Shown here: positions 36,467 through 49,400 of the stretch, piece by piece
How the letters are laid out: each line of letters starts with the position of its first letter
Position numbering within the stretch: position 1 is the stretch's first letter
NCBI GenBank assembly: GCA_036345935.2
Contig: JADWOT020000004.1
Location: 5,862,168 to 5,926,167, forward strand
Length of the DNA: 64,000 nt
Direction: 5' to 3'
Source of the DNA: Taenia hydatigena
Taxonomy: Eukaryota; Platyhelminthes; Cestoda; Cyclophyllidea; Taeniidae
The notes under the pieces: model-generated
The model's database searches: none
Told to the model about the DNA's origin: nothing
The model's input: the letters and a program-made list of their open reading frames with translations, nothing else
Position numbers and translations under genes: made by a program

Positions 36467-37192
36467 GGGATAGAAGAAAAAAAACGCACACCGTTTAGTA
36501 AACACTTGGGTTTATCTAACTTATAATCAAAAAATAGGAGCACAAATTAGCTTGCAAAACTGTTTAAATGCCATTGTGTTTTGTCAGTCAGAAAATAAAA
36601 GCTACTCTGATTTGGTGTTTTAGTTGATTGATAACAGGCATAAATGCCTTTTAAATTGTATTTTGTTAAACTGTCTATTTGGGTTGCATGGAAACTGAAG
36701 ACACCACGATTGTACTCTCACTGGACGACATGGCATCTGCACCTCGCCAATAAGCCTTTGCGTCCTTCTGTAAGGCGGCAGTGCAACTTATGCCCTGATG
36801 TAGCCAAAAATCCGAATTCAAGAAGGACACATGGTACATTAAATGAATTCACATTTTTATGTACTACTAAATTTGCTGGGCTGGTTGAATAAATACCAAA
36901 CCATACATATTTGTTCACCCGTCCATTATAACTTTAATAAGCTGCATTTTAAGCCCATAAAAGTATTTAAAATGACACAATTTTTCTCCTTATCGGAGAC
37001 ATTATGGTTTGACATGCACATGTTGGCCTATTCTTGACTTTGCTTGATCAAAAAAAAATAATCTCACGACTTGCATTAAATTATCTTCCTTCTCTTTGGT
37101 TATAAAAAAGAACACTGATGTGTATTTTACTGCCAACGTTTTTGTTGTTTTACCAGTGGGAAGCACAGAGAGGAACGCACCGCTCTCCTCCC

Positions 37193-37235
37193 ATTGGCTC
37201 GCCGCGCACATTGTATTATCCACGCACCGACCAAT
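37193..37235 (+). promoter_or_regulatory. paired CCAAT boxes upstream of the Dpr-like gene
   Basis: CCCATTGGCT (inverted CCAAT, 37193-37197) and GACCAATGAG (37231-37235) lie 38 bp apart in a GC-richer patch about 110-150 bp before the start codon of the Ig-domain gene. That arrangement suits an NF-Y promoter. No TATA box is evident. Confidence 0.45.
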
Positions 37236-37345
37236 GAGAAGCCAGACAGCGCCACTCGGCTTGAGGCCTCACCGACAATACCATCGCATCTCGCTAGCGC
37301 TGGGAATCATGCCAAAGGCCAGCTTCGACTCATGAGAGCGTACAC

Positions 37346-37490
37346 ATGATGACCCCGTGGATTAGCTTAATAATGGCACTCATTTTGGGTTCTCTAAGAG
37401 TCTGCCTGTGTACCACATCACCGCCACTAGAGAGGGCGCTTACGATGCCTCAAAGAAATTCCCAGAAATCGTCAAACACTCCTATTACAG
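37346..37490 (+). CDS. Dpr-like gene, exon 1 (signal peptide)
   Basis: ATGATG start; the second ATG (37349) has A at -3. A hydrophobic core (LIMALILGSL) is followed by a likely cleavage after CLC, then a polar S/T/P/Q stretch. It ends ACAG|GTGGGT in phase 1. Confidence 0.72.
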
Positions 37491-40400
37491 GTGGGTGTTT
37501 TTTTGCTTACAGCTGTTCATCTTTTGGCGCACATTTTGTGCTACCGTTGTGAGATGGTTGATGATTGAAGCGTTCAAACTCTTTCATTTTCTTAAATGCC
37601 GAATAGTTGAATGATCTTAATGAGTGATATTTTTTTCCTGTTTTCAAGCAATGCATATAAATCATGCGCAGTGGTTCATGCATTCTGCCTTTCGCATTCG
37701 CTCTACCGCCCGCCCTTCAAGCGGCCGAATGCGCACGGCGAAGGCGCGGGACTGTTCCCTCTAACGCACACCGAGGCAGCACCACCGACTAAATATGGCA
37801 TTTAACTTTTACTTTTGCCAAACACTTTAAGTAGAGACACATAACTAAAGTCGCGGTGTAGCAAAGACAAACCGCAGCGAGGTGATTTGGTGGTTTATTT
37901 TTGGGCAAGTCACCACAGCATTTCCTATACTCATTGATAGGATTTTACCTTTTAAAGGTATAAGGAACTAACTAATGCCTTTTTTAGGGTAATAAAGTGC
38001 GTCCAGAAATTCGGTAATTACTTTGTTTACTTGGAGGTATATATTTGGCGTCGAAAACAAGCGAAGGTGACAAAACAAACAGTCGTAAATCGGCCTACTT
38101 GGAGGCATTGCGTGTGACCGGGGTGATATACGAAAATAAAAGCGCAAAAACTTGTACCGTCTCCTCATTGTTTGTAGCTCGGCATCAAAATTCCGTGTAG
38201 CCGATCACTTTCCAGCGCCTTCGTTGTGGGCACATGGCAGCAGTCGGTCGGTGGCCTCCCAACAGAGGCCCTTAAAAGTCGCTACAGTTTCTCACAAAAG
38301 AATATAAAAAAAGCCGAAACAAAAAAATTTCGTCTTGGCAGATTCACCTTAACCTCTTTGTGATAAAAAAAGAAGCCAAACTTGCGGTTTTTTAGCTAAC
38401 GTAAAGAGTTTGTTTTTGATTTCATACAAAGTGGGAGAAATTGACAGGAATTTTTTGATGATTTTACGTTTCCATTCAGGTATTTTATGACCATTTATTT
38501 AATCGAAAGTACAAATCTTGATAAATCTAAAAACAGTAGAAATTTGTATGTTATTTTCTGCTTTGCCATCCTTTTTGAACCTGGCGCCTCGCATACTACT
38601 TAATCCATCAGTAGTATTTAGACCTTACATAAAGTCCGCATTTCTTCTTTTCTTTTTAATTATTACGTAATCCTTTGCGACTAAGGCTTATTTATTTGCT
38701 TTAAGCCAAATCTTTGCTGCCACACAATCCCGAGTTGACTCTTAGGTCAGTAAAATGAGTTAAATTATTCCCGAAAAAAAACATAAATTATTCTTCTGGA
38801 ATAAAAGTACATATTAACAAAGAGCAGATTATTGAAATAAAACAAAAGTTATAGAAAATACTATAACATGACTTAATGCGTACTTTTTCAGACCCTCCCA
38901 ACAACCAGCCTGATAATCACGCTGACAAGGGTGTCCCAAAAGTCTACTTTGACAATGCAACTCCACTGAAGATTAACTGCACCTACCCCAAAACTCACAG
39001 ACATGTAAGTTGTTGTGAGAAAATTCTTATTATTGCACTAAAAAAAGCCCACATTTTGTCTCCACGAGGTCTAAATTCTAGCAGCAACTCCACTCCTCCA
39101 TCCTCGACTGCGAGCGGGGAGGGAGGCGCATCACCACAAATTTTTCCCACACTTTCTGACCCTTTAAATTTCTTACCACACAAAACAGACCACAATTTAT
39201 AAAAGAACTTTCAAGTCTCCATTTACACTTTGCTGGCTATCTCATGGTAACCGCACTACGATTAAATGCCAAGTCAGTATGATGGATGGAGGTGCTTCGC
39301 ACTTCTTGGCTGCTTGCTCCCGAGTTCTAACAAAGTTGTTCAGTAGCACCTTTTCAATTGTCCAGTGTATTTGTTGCAAAAGAAAAAACAAAATCCGTGC
39401 TTTTTATGCTTGTTTGAAACCATCTTGTCTTTTTTTCGTTCACCGTCTGTGTTGCATTGCGTGTTCCATTTGCACCGACTCGATTGCCCAAGGGCTTAGT
39501 GGGGAGCGATTTCGCAGATAAAATACAATTCATGGTCCCATTGTTTTTGTTTCCTAGCAAGAATGTCAAAGTTGTTTTAAAGGGTGGAAATGGGGGTTAC
39601 TTGTTTGTGTAGGTAATATGGGAGCGCACCGACCTCATCTACCCCTTGGCCGTGGGCACCCATATCTTCGCCCCGGATCCCCGAATCACTGTCCGCTATC
39701 CCCACGAAACGTTGAGTCAAATAACAATTGTCAACGCTACCAAAGGCGATGCTAAGAGGTATCGCTGTCGGAGCAGTCCACAAATACCGTCCAACTGTGC
39801 CAATCGAACGTGTGATGAGGAGAATGAGGCCTTTGAACAAACTTTTCGGGCAATCTACGGTGAGGGTTGTTTTTTATTTCATTCCATTCAAAACCCGTTT
39901 ATCCGATTTGTGGAGCCAAAATCCACTTAAAGGGGAGTTGATAGGCCACTCAGTTGACCAGCTTTACTGTATTGAATAGAAAATGTCAAGTTGGACTTAA
40001 GTAAACTGAAAATAGAAGTGACGTTGACGGTTAAAGTTAGAAGAGCTATTCAAAGGAGGTGTCCAGAACCAAGGTGAACATGGCCTTAATTCGAGGCAAC
40101 CTAGTTGGATGAAAATTTACCCCTCTACACCCCCATTTTCAATAAAACACAAGTGAAGGCTTCACACACCTTCGTTCTTCCCCACCTCGCCTAGGAAACC
40201 ACCTTTACCTACGTCACATGCTTCCTCTTTTTAGGCAAGAAACCGTGTGCAGCAATGCAAGTGATGGACTCTGGCGTGTCCACGTTGAATGTCGAGGCAT
40301 CAGGTGCGTTTTACACATGAACCTAACATACTACTTAAGTACCTACTGAAGTCAATTGGTCCGTTTGATTTTCCAAAAACAAAAAAATTGCCTTCAACTC

Positions 40401-43400
40401 GACCACTTTATGCCCTGCGGCCTGTCATCACTCTCTTCTTGGTTAGATAAAATCACTCTTAAGGTGAAAAATTTTGCATTTCCGGGTATGAAAAAGTTTG
40501 TCCACTCAGAGTGTTGAATGGTGTATTTGTGCATCACTTATTCATGGTTTGAGTGAGAAAGATTCTTTCGCCGGTCTTACTTGATTAAGAACAAAATTTG
40601 CTTTTATTTTCTGTTCCTCTTTAAAAGCAAATGATTCGCTCATTCATTCGTTTGCTATTGTAAATGTCAGAATCTCCTTACGTTATAAAGATGCAGGCTT
40701 CATTGTATTTTAGACTAAAATCTGTGCTTGTGGTGCCTCAGGACTTCCATAAAGACATAATATTCTGGTGGAATATGCACTGCTGACCTGGCGGGAGGTT
40801 GCGGGTGGGCTACTGCCAAAGCCCAGAGGTGGCTTAAGGGCAGATCCCAAGGTTTTCTTTTAGCTAAGCGCCATTTAAAAAAAAACAATTGCAGCATCAT
40901 AGTACTATTCAAATACGTGCCCGAAATTATGCCAATAAAAAGAATAAAACCACTCGCTCTAGGTGTGAGCCTCTTCATTACTTTATAGGTCTCGGATACC
41001 TTTTCATCTAAGAATGTGATTACTTCTATACATAAAGTCAGCAAAACGGAAGCAAGTTAGGCAATAACTGGAACAATACAGTTGTTACTTAAACTTAAAA
41101 TTTAGCTGCCTCTTTAAAATGGCCTATTTACGGGCATCAAGGCTATAGCTAGGGCACTTTAATATTTATTCACTTTTAAAGTACAACCTAGACTTTCAAT
41201 AACTTCAAAGGGGTAAATGTTTGCAAAATGCAAATAAATTTTACTATGGAATGTTTAAATTTCTTGCTCAATTACTCCTTTCTCCTCAAGTTCTTTTCTT
41301 GTAACTTCTTCGGTTACGATTGGTCGGATTACCCATGGATGACCTTGACACCATCCAATCGGTTGTTGATCGCGCTTACCTATGTTTTTTGCTATTTCAT
41401 CAGTTTGATGAGGCATTAAAAAAATTACTTGATCAATGGTGCGAGAATATGCACGAAGATTCCGAGGGGATCAGTGAGTTCCACTGAGGTACCTTTTGAC
41501 GTTGGTAACGCAAAATTTAGACTTATTTGGAAAACGTAGGCCTTAAAGTTAGTAAAGATCCAACTAAAAGCAAAACATTCATCAATTTATCTCAGAACTT
41601 AAGCCTGATTTTAGAATCCTCTTAAGGGTCATTTATTAAGAAAGAGTATCTTAGGCTTTTATGCACCCACAAAGAATTACCCAGCTATCTCACGCTCCTT
41701 TTTAACTTAATTAAATTAAAAAAGGTTTAAGTAGGGGTTGTAAATGCTCACTAAAAGTTCGTCCCGCCTTAGTTGATTAGTTGGGCCGTGGCGTGATGCG
41801 ATGTGGGCAGTAGCGGAGATAGTGAGGGGAAGCGTGGGGATAACATCCGACCACCCACACACACAGACACCCAAGCACACATCAGGAGCGACAGTCTAGA
41901 TTGCCACCTTGTTGGTTAAAGAAAAAAACTCTTTATCTGCAATAAAAGCAGGTAATTAATATCACCCAACACGGATACAGTACTATTTTTTGCACTGTGT
42001 AAAGTGGTTGAATGAGGTGGCGCTTGCATGTCAAAATGAAGTAAAATTTTCGACACTGTGTTAAACGCCAGTTCTTTAGCACTTTATCTTATTTTCCGCT
42101 TTTTTTCTCTATACTTCGATTGTCAAGTTTCACTCAGTCCTCGGTCCAAGTTCTGGTCTGTCTTTTTGCGCCTTCTCGATACTGCTGAAATGGCAACCTG
42201 GAAGATTAACTAGCTCTGGAATTCACCACTTTTCCTTCATGAAAGAAGAAGAAATAAGATTAGCTTGAATTCCATGCACCTGTGCACACTAGTAAAGCTC
42301 CTAATTAACTTAAAACGCCATGAATAGGGCCATTAGGACCGCACTTTTACGACCCACCTCCGCCTCGTAAAATTGCGCAGCAGAAGGGAGAGCACCTCTG
42401 CCCCAGGGCGTCATTCTCTCATGCCACGGTATGCGGTTTGGGAAGCTATAATACCTAATGCTTAATTCACGAGATTGGCAGATAGTCGCCGCAGTTTAGC
42501 AGCATGTTTTCCTCACACCTAGCCTCTGTACACCTTTATGTCAGTGTGCAGCGAGTGTGGTCATGTTCCATTTGGGGTTGAAGGGTGGTGTTACTTTTGC
42601 AGATTAATTAAAAAATCACCCTGTTTACCACCGTTTGCTATCGCTCTGCAAAGTAATCAAATTCACACCCACTTCAGGTACAAAATTTAGCATTTTTTTC
42701 TAAGAATAAGCCCTAAACAATCGCTCAACACTTTGTTTAGGATTTCTGCCACCAAAGGGTCATTCTGATTGGACAATTTGTGTGATTGGCTGGCGAGACA
42801 TCGATTGAGGCTTTTTTATTGGTCGACAAATCAATAATTCAATCTGGCATTTTGTTTGACTTATATTCCTCAAAAAACGTGATTTCCTTTGCTGAATTCC
42901 GGAATTAGCTGATGTAATTATGCTACGCTTGACAGATTTAACATCCATTTAAGAAATTATTGGTTTGCATTTTTGACCTCAGACTTAAATTTTCGCCTCT
43001 GTTTAAAACGAATCACCTGGGAGGTTCAGTAATTCACAATGCTTTATTGCCTAGCATTAATTTTTAAAAGCCGTTAAGCGTCCTTTGACTTGTCTTTTGA
43101 ATGTATATTACTTTGTGTGGAATTATTTTCCTCTTAAAAAAAGGGAATCGGAAAGCCAAACATTTCTTGACTCGGCGTCCAGCTTCACCCCTGAATAGTA
43201 AAGGGTTGGGTCTTGCCAAAGTTTTGGTTATTTGTGGTCTACGCAACTTAATCATGTTGTGGAATACAGAGCATACCACAATCTCACACCTCATCTAATA
43301 AGTGGCTTCATTTCCAAGTAAAATTCTATTTTTACGAGTGTGAATTTGTTTACTCTATGTGTAGCCAAACGTTTTTTGCATTTCTAACGGTCAAGTCTGG

Positions 43401-46400
43401 AGCACTTCCACTAATTCGATAGGGGTATGATTTTGTAATTTTTACTTTTGCAGGTGGAGCTGAAAAGAAGAACACTTTCTTAGCTCACTCATAAAATAAT
43501 AAAAGAAGGCATCTTCTGATCCAACAAAACAGACTTAAACCGTCTACTAAGACAACTATTAAGTGCGATTTGCTGTCGCACTTTCAGACTCACTCAATCC
43601 ATCAAACTCCCAAGGTGTTTAATTGTGCATCAACTGTGTACTATGTGGGTATTGTGCGTGAGACAAATAGACAAATGAAATCAGACAATTTCTTCCTTAA
43701 TACGAGAAACGTAAATTAGTTTGTTAAGCCAACGGAAGTGATTTTGGCCCCCTCTTTACCCACCTTAGGTAGAAATGTTAAAGGGGTTTAGGAAAGGGCT
43801 TAAATCGCATTTGCTTTGTAGGTTTTTGCTACTTATGATGCATGCATTTCTTAGATTTCGCCAAAAGATATTAGCGAACGAGTGGTTAACTTCTTATTTT
43901 TAATTACGATTGCTTTCTTTAAACAGTGACAATTTTGGGTCCCCAATTGGCTTTCTACGGAATGCCACTGGAACTCATCTGTCGGGCGAATTTCTCCTCT
44001 CCCGAGGCCAAACGTGATCCTCTCATAAGTTTGGAGTGGTATCACAATGGCGTCCGTCGACGACCCAGTCGAGTTCAATCGGGTGGCACTTTCGTCTCCT
44101 CTCGATGGGTGGACTCAAATCTTCTAGAATCGCGCCTACTCATCACCTGGGTGTCTGAAAAGGAGGCTGGGAGGTGGAATTGTGTTGAACGAAGTAGAAC
44201 GAATCGGCGGTTGTTGGTGAATGACTCTGCACTGACGCCTTCCATGTCTTTCGATCAGTTGAACCTCCAGATCATTGGTAAGTCCTCGGTAATTCATTAA
44301 TCAGCTACTGAAAAGAAATATTCAAACCATCTGACTCCTTTAATTTTGGCTGCAGTTGTAATAAATGGGTCGATTTAGCGAGCTAAAATGAGATGAGATG
44401 TTTCAGCACTCGGATTGTTGTTCTTGTAAGGGGAAAAGCTGTCCTTTTAAGAAACAAATGCCAGCATTTTCACCCACTAACTTAACAGCATCTGGGTATT
44501 CAAACCATCAGTTGAAAGAACCGATAGCTAAGTGATCTCATGGTTGTTTATAAAACAATAAATTTTTTTAGTTGTAAGGTAATTGTTCTATTGCATTTCA
44601 ATATTTGACACGCCGACTAAAGAAGACGCGTAAAGACGTCAATTTTCTGCATAAAACTTAACAGAATTGGGAAATTCTACACGGGAGTCGAATGATTTGT
44701 GGTCAAATTTTATTAGTATATGTTTGGCTGTACTTCTAGGCAGTGACCGAAACTTGCACTGTTTTAAAAAAAGACCTTGAGAAGGAATACTTTGATAGCG
44801 GGGAGTGCCGTTAAAACATTTGAGAGATGATTTGGATCTCATTAGCGTTAAAAATGTGGCTTGGTATATACGATGGTTTTTTAAGCCTAATCGGTGCATC
44901 AGACAGCGTTCTAACTTTAATTTCATCATTTTACGATCAGATTAACCTACAATTAGTTAACAAGTGTTTGTTGCTTGTTTGAGTTCGAAAAAAGTATGCT
45001 CAACTACTGCATAATTATCAACACATTTCTTTTCAAAAATTTGTCTGACTGTGCAGTAAAAGTTGGGTGATATTTGGCAGTTCAGTCATTAAAGCATTGC
45101 TAAGAATTTAACCCTTGCTTTTATGGGAAAATGCACCAACGGCGAGTGTATAAATTGATTGGCACAATAGATATCACTAAGTGAATCGACATTGTAAATT
45201 TTAACACTTTTATCCTATTGAATGTGGCTGATCGCAAACGGAGTTCTATTTAACATTTTAAAATACAACAGAGGAAAACGATATACTGATTACACCAGGC
45301 ATTCTACTATGATAAGTTGCCACCATCTTATGTCTTTGAGCCCAAAAGTAGCTTTAACGCTAATTTAGTTGCTAATCCCAAGCCTAAAAAACCTCTATGC
45401 CTTTTGTGCTGGCTGCTCCTGCAGGTGTCTTGTTCGGTAACATTTATTTACATCGGCAAATGTGAAGGTAAATGTAGGTCGTTTACGCAAAATAAGGCCT
45501 GTCTGACGAAACCCTTAGGCTCTACCCTACACCTATTGCTACAAAAGAATCTGGCAACAGCTTTTGCTTAGAAGAATTTTCTCTGCCATTGAAAAAGCAT
45601 TAATCGGTGTTTGTGATGTTTATATCTACATCGAGCGATTATGCTCTCCTGATGTTTACTCGAAAGTGTGTGCCCCAAGAACGACAAAAGTTTTAACTAG
45701 TAAATAACCTCACAATAATTTACAGTTATCTGTGTCTATCAAGTACTATTTTTTCAGTCTAAAAGCAAGACATTAAGTGCCTTTGGACAAAATAACTTGG
45801 AAGAGACTGGACTTAAATCAGGCTAACATTGTGTGGGGGACAAAAGAATGTTAAACGAACGCAAACCTAAAATTTGTAGGGTTGTAGAAAATTGGAGGTT
45901 TTCTCACCCTCCATTTGCTTGCATCGCTTTTCTGTAAGCAAAGGTGTTAGGTGTTCACAGCTTCATCCACCCTGTTAAAAGCATTATTTATTCGGACTGG
46001 AGAACTTTTTTTGCAAAAACATCACCTTCGGGTCATGTGATGACTGAATTTTTAGTGCGAAAAATGGGCAAGGCTAGTTATAGCGTCCCGAGGCTCCATC
46101 AAAGGCAAAAGAAGGCAGAATGCTAGAGTAGAATATATATATTCAACGGACAGAGAGAAACTGGCTGCTGGCATGGCCCGGAGGCCAGCCTACGCAGCTA
46201 GGGCAATACGACCACATCTGTGACCTTGACCAAAACCGGTAGTTCCAACAAATAAAGTACTACACTAGTATTGGTTGTGCCCATTTAAGCTATGCATTTG
46301 GTCAGGATTGTGTCTTTAACGCATCTTAGTTAGCTCTTAAATTTGAGCTAATAAGAATATAACAATAAGGAATATACTTGCCAAAGATTAAAAAAGGTCT

Positions 46401-49400
46401 ACTTTAAGTTTAAAACATTACGTACTTAGCCTAAATGCAGTCACATTGTCCAGACCTTTTGATCTCTTAACACAGACGTGTCAGTGGCGAGGAAGTAAAA
46501 TTTGTCAAAATGCAGTGATAAGTAAGTACTCAGAGGGAAATACGTCCCCTTCTTAACACTTATTATTGGCTAAATAACTGGCTAACAAGGTGTTGTTTTA
46601 AAGCGTCCGACGTCTTCTAATCGAATGAGTCGACAAGGCTTCTTTTTTGCGCCCACTGATGCCAAACTAAAGCATCGGACGGTTTAGGCAATGCGCCCGA
46701 AAGTTGATGGTTTTTTTAATTTCAGGAAGAAAATAAGCGGTTAAAAAATACACAACTTAAAGTTGGTTGATCAGCTGCGAGATAAAATTGAATTTAGACT
46801 AGTTTATAGAACCTTCTTGACATCTTAAAAAAGCACAGGGTGTCCAGAGTGAGTAAATTCGTTAAGGCGGCAAGCCCAGAGACCCATGCACCAACTGGCA
46901 ATGGAAATTAATTTTAAAGTTATGCGGTCCATTTAAGGTTTTTTAGATTTTTGACTTAAAATAAAATGCACAAAAAATCCCTTCTCAGACATTTTTATGT
47001 TTTGGGCAAAACTGGGTCGAATAATTTGCCATACTCTGGACACGCCCGGCAGTGCATTTAGCACCGCTATTTTCCTACATCCAGACGGTTTAAAGGTGGG
47101 AAAAAGGTATACACAGGCCATTATTTCTAAGGCAAACAATTTGTTACAAAAGAAAAGTACGAAAAGTTGTTTTAAGGTTTAACACGATACATCACGTTGA
47201 CCTTCAAGACGGCGGCAATTCTTTCCCACCTTTTTGCAGTAGATCACAATCTATAAGCGGTTTTTTGTGGAGCACCTTTTTTAAGTTCTTTCTTCTTACA
47301 GTCCTTTATTGTCGCATCTTTCGATGCATGTGTTTCATTTTACCTTAAAATGTGAAATTTTGAAGCAATGCTACCACATAAATCTCCCTATACTCTATGC
47401 GAATCATTCGCCTTAACGTTTTTCCTGCAAATAAATGTAGTTTTGGACTACTCTTCTATTTTTGTTCATTTCACCGAACAATGCGCCTACAATCTACCTC
47501 TTTCCTTTTGTTTCAATGCAATGCAACGCTAAAGCAGGCAATTTTTGTGTCCAAATAAGTTATTAATGTATTGTTTTAAGGAAAATAAGGAGCAAGATAA
47601 GAATTTACAGACTTGAATTTGTTTTTTTTTTGATTGCAAGAAGCACAATTGCATTTTTCTGAAAAAATCAAGACGCTAAAACCGAATGAAGCTGTGTCAT
47701 GAATTTTGCATTGGTACTTGGCCGCAAAGCTATTCGAGCCCCCAAGATTTTTTAAAAAGGCTTTATTTTAACAAGTCTATTTTAATTCAGGCAGCTACTT
47801 GTTGTACTTTTATCACTTTCCAAACGATAAGGCACTTGCTGAGTGCTGTTTAGGTTTGTAGCGACCCGATGCTTCCAGACTTCGTAGTGAACCATATTAT
47901 CATAAAAAAATACACACTACTGATGTGAAGAAGAGCTATTATCACGTTTTGACGCCCAAGCTGTAAAACTAAAGCAGAAAATGTGCAGACCTAATCGTCT
48001 ACCTGGTTTAAACACCGCATAGGTCTTCTCGCCTGTTAAGCGTCGTCCCCAGGGACCCCCAAACGTCGACCAGCACAACACACTTGACGCTTTCAAATTG
48101 TTGCAATCTTTAATGGCCCAAGTTATCATATTTTCGTCCTAGCGAGATGAGTTTGCTCCCGGCTACGCACTTGATGCTTGACAATTCCATACCATGTGAT
48201 GAGAGCATTTTCCCCCTCATGCTAACCAGCCTTCTATCTAGTCTCCTTTTAGTCTGTAGAGTTGCAAAAGAAGTATCGTCTGTTCATATAAATAGCACCG
48301 TCAAGAGAGGTTTTTAAATAATATCTCTTATTTAGAGTACGAATGTGAAGTGACTGCCATCAACTCTACTACCGGAAGTCTTGACAGACTCATCCATCGC
48401 CAATGATGTGATGTGGTCATGTAATCAGTCACAGAAACCAGAATAATTTTCTTCTAGATCGGGTTTGTTTTTACTTTAAGTCTTTCAAAAACTGCAACAA
48501 GTCGGAAGCAAGAATAAGCATATGAAACCAACACGCAGAAGAGTTGGAAGTCTAGCATCCAGCAGGGCGGTGGTACAGTCTGATATGCGGCTGGTTCGCC
48601 ACAGAGCATTTTGCAGAATAACATTTAAAAAACAATTTATAAATATTTAAAGCAAAATTCTAGAGCTTTAAAACCTTCAATGCACAATTTATTGCATGCA
48701 ATTATGACGCCTTGGCCAAACTTGCAAATCATGGATGGAGGCCCGTGGCAACTATCAGATGCCACTAGCTACCCGGAGATATTACAAGGACTCCTTACGC
48801 AATTTTCATGTCCAAGGGACTGTAATCCCCTCGATTGCCTTTTCATTAAGCGCTAGTGACGCCAAAACACTCTAATCAGTGCAGGCGTCTGGTCGGTCGA
48901 CAAATTTACGACGTTTTAGTCCCTCGTCCTCACACCGTCCCCCAACAGAAAGGAATTAAAATTCCAATGTCTCTTCCACTCATGTCCACCATTCATCACC
49001 AAGAGAGACTGCTTCTGAATTCATTTAGTAAGAAGTTTTCTTGCGGTCTTAAAATTCCTCTCGTTGGAATTCGTTTAAGGATCCAAAGTTTCCGTAAATT
49101 CATCTCCTCTAGTTATAAACGGTTGTGAGCCTCTCAATCCAATGTTTTACTCAACGATTTCTTCAAAAAAAACGCCTACACTCAGGAAAATAAAGAGCTA
49201 CAGATTGGCCCGTCATTCTACAGTCCAAGTTGCAGTAATATTCTAACTTGGTTGATTTTTGATGTGGTGAAAGGGCCTCCGCTTTGCCATCCGAATGCGA
49301 CCGATAGATCCGTGAAAAGTCTTCCGTGGAGAACCTAATTTTGGATTCTAAAGCATCTTTTTTTTAAATTTCATCATCTTCTTAAACAAAAATTCCTCTT

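Noticed and set aside
36644..36892. Possible transposase fragment (WHLHLANKPLR)
   Set aside because: Superficial resemblance only; no catalytic DDE/D motifs or terminal inverted repeats nearby.
41860..41882. CA-rich stretches (also 50960-50980)
   Set aside because: Short, imperfect dinucleotide runs of ordinary length; not worth a repeat call.
45317..45571. 84-codon + frame proposed as an exon of the Dpr-like gene
   Set aside because: Contains a plausible internal splice site but no phase 1-to-1 segment with a good donor, and no Ig or stalk character.
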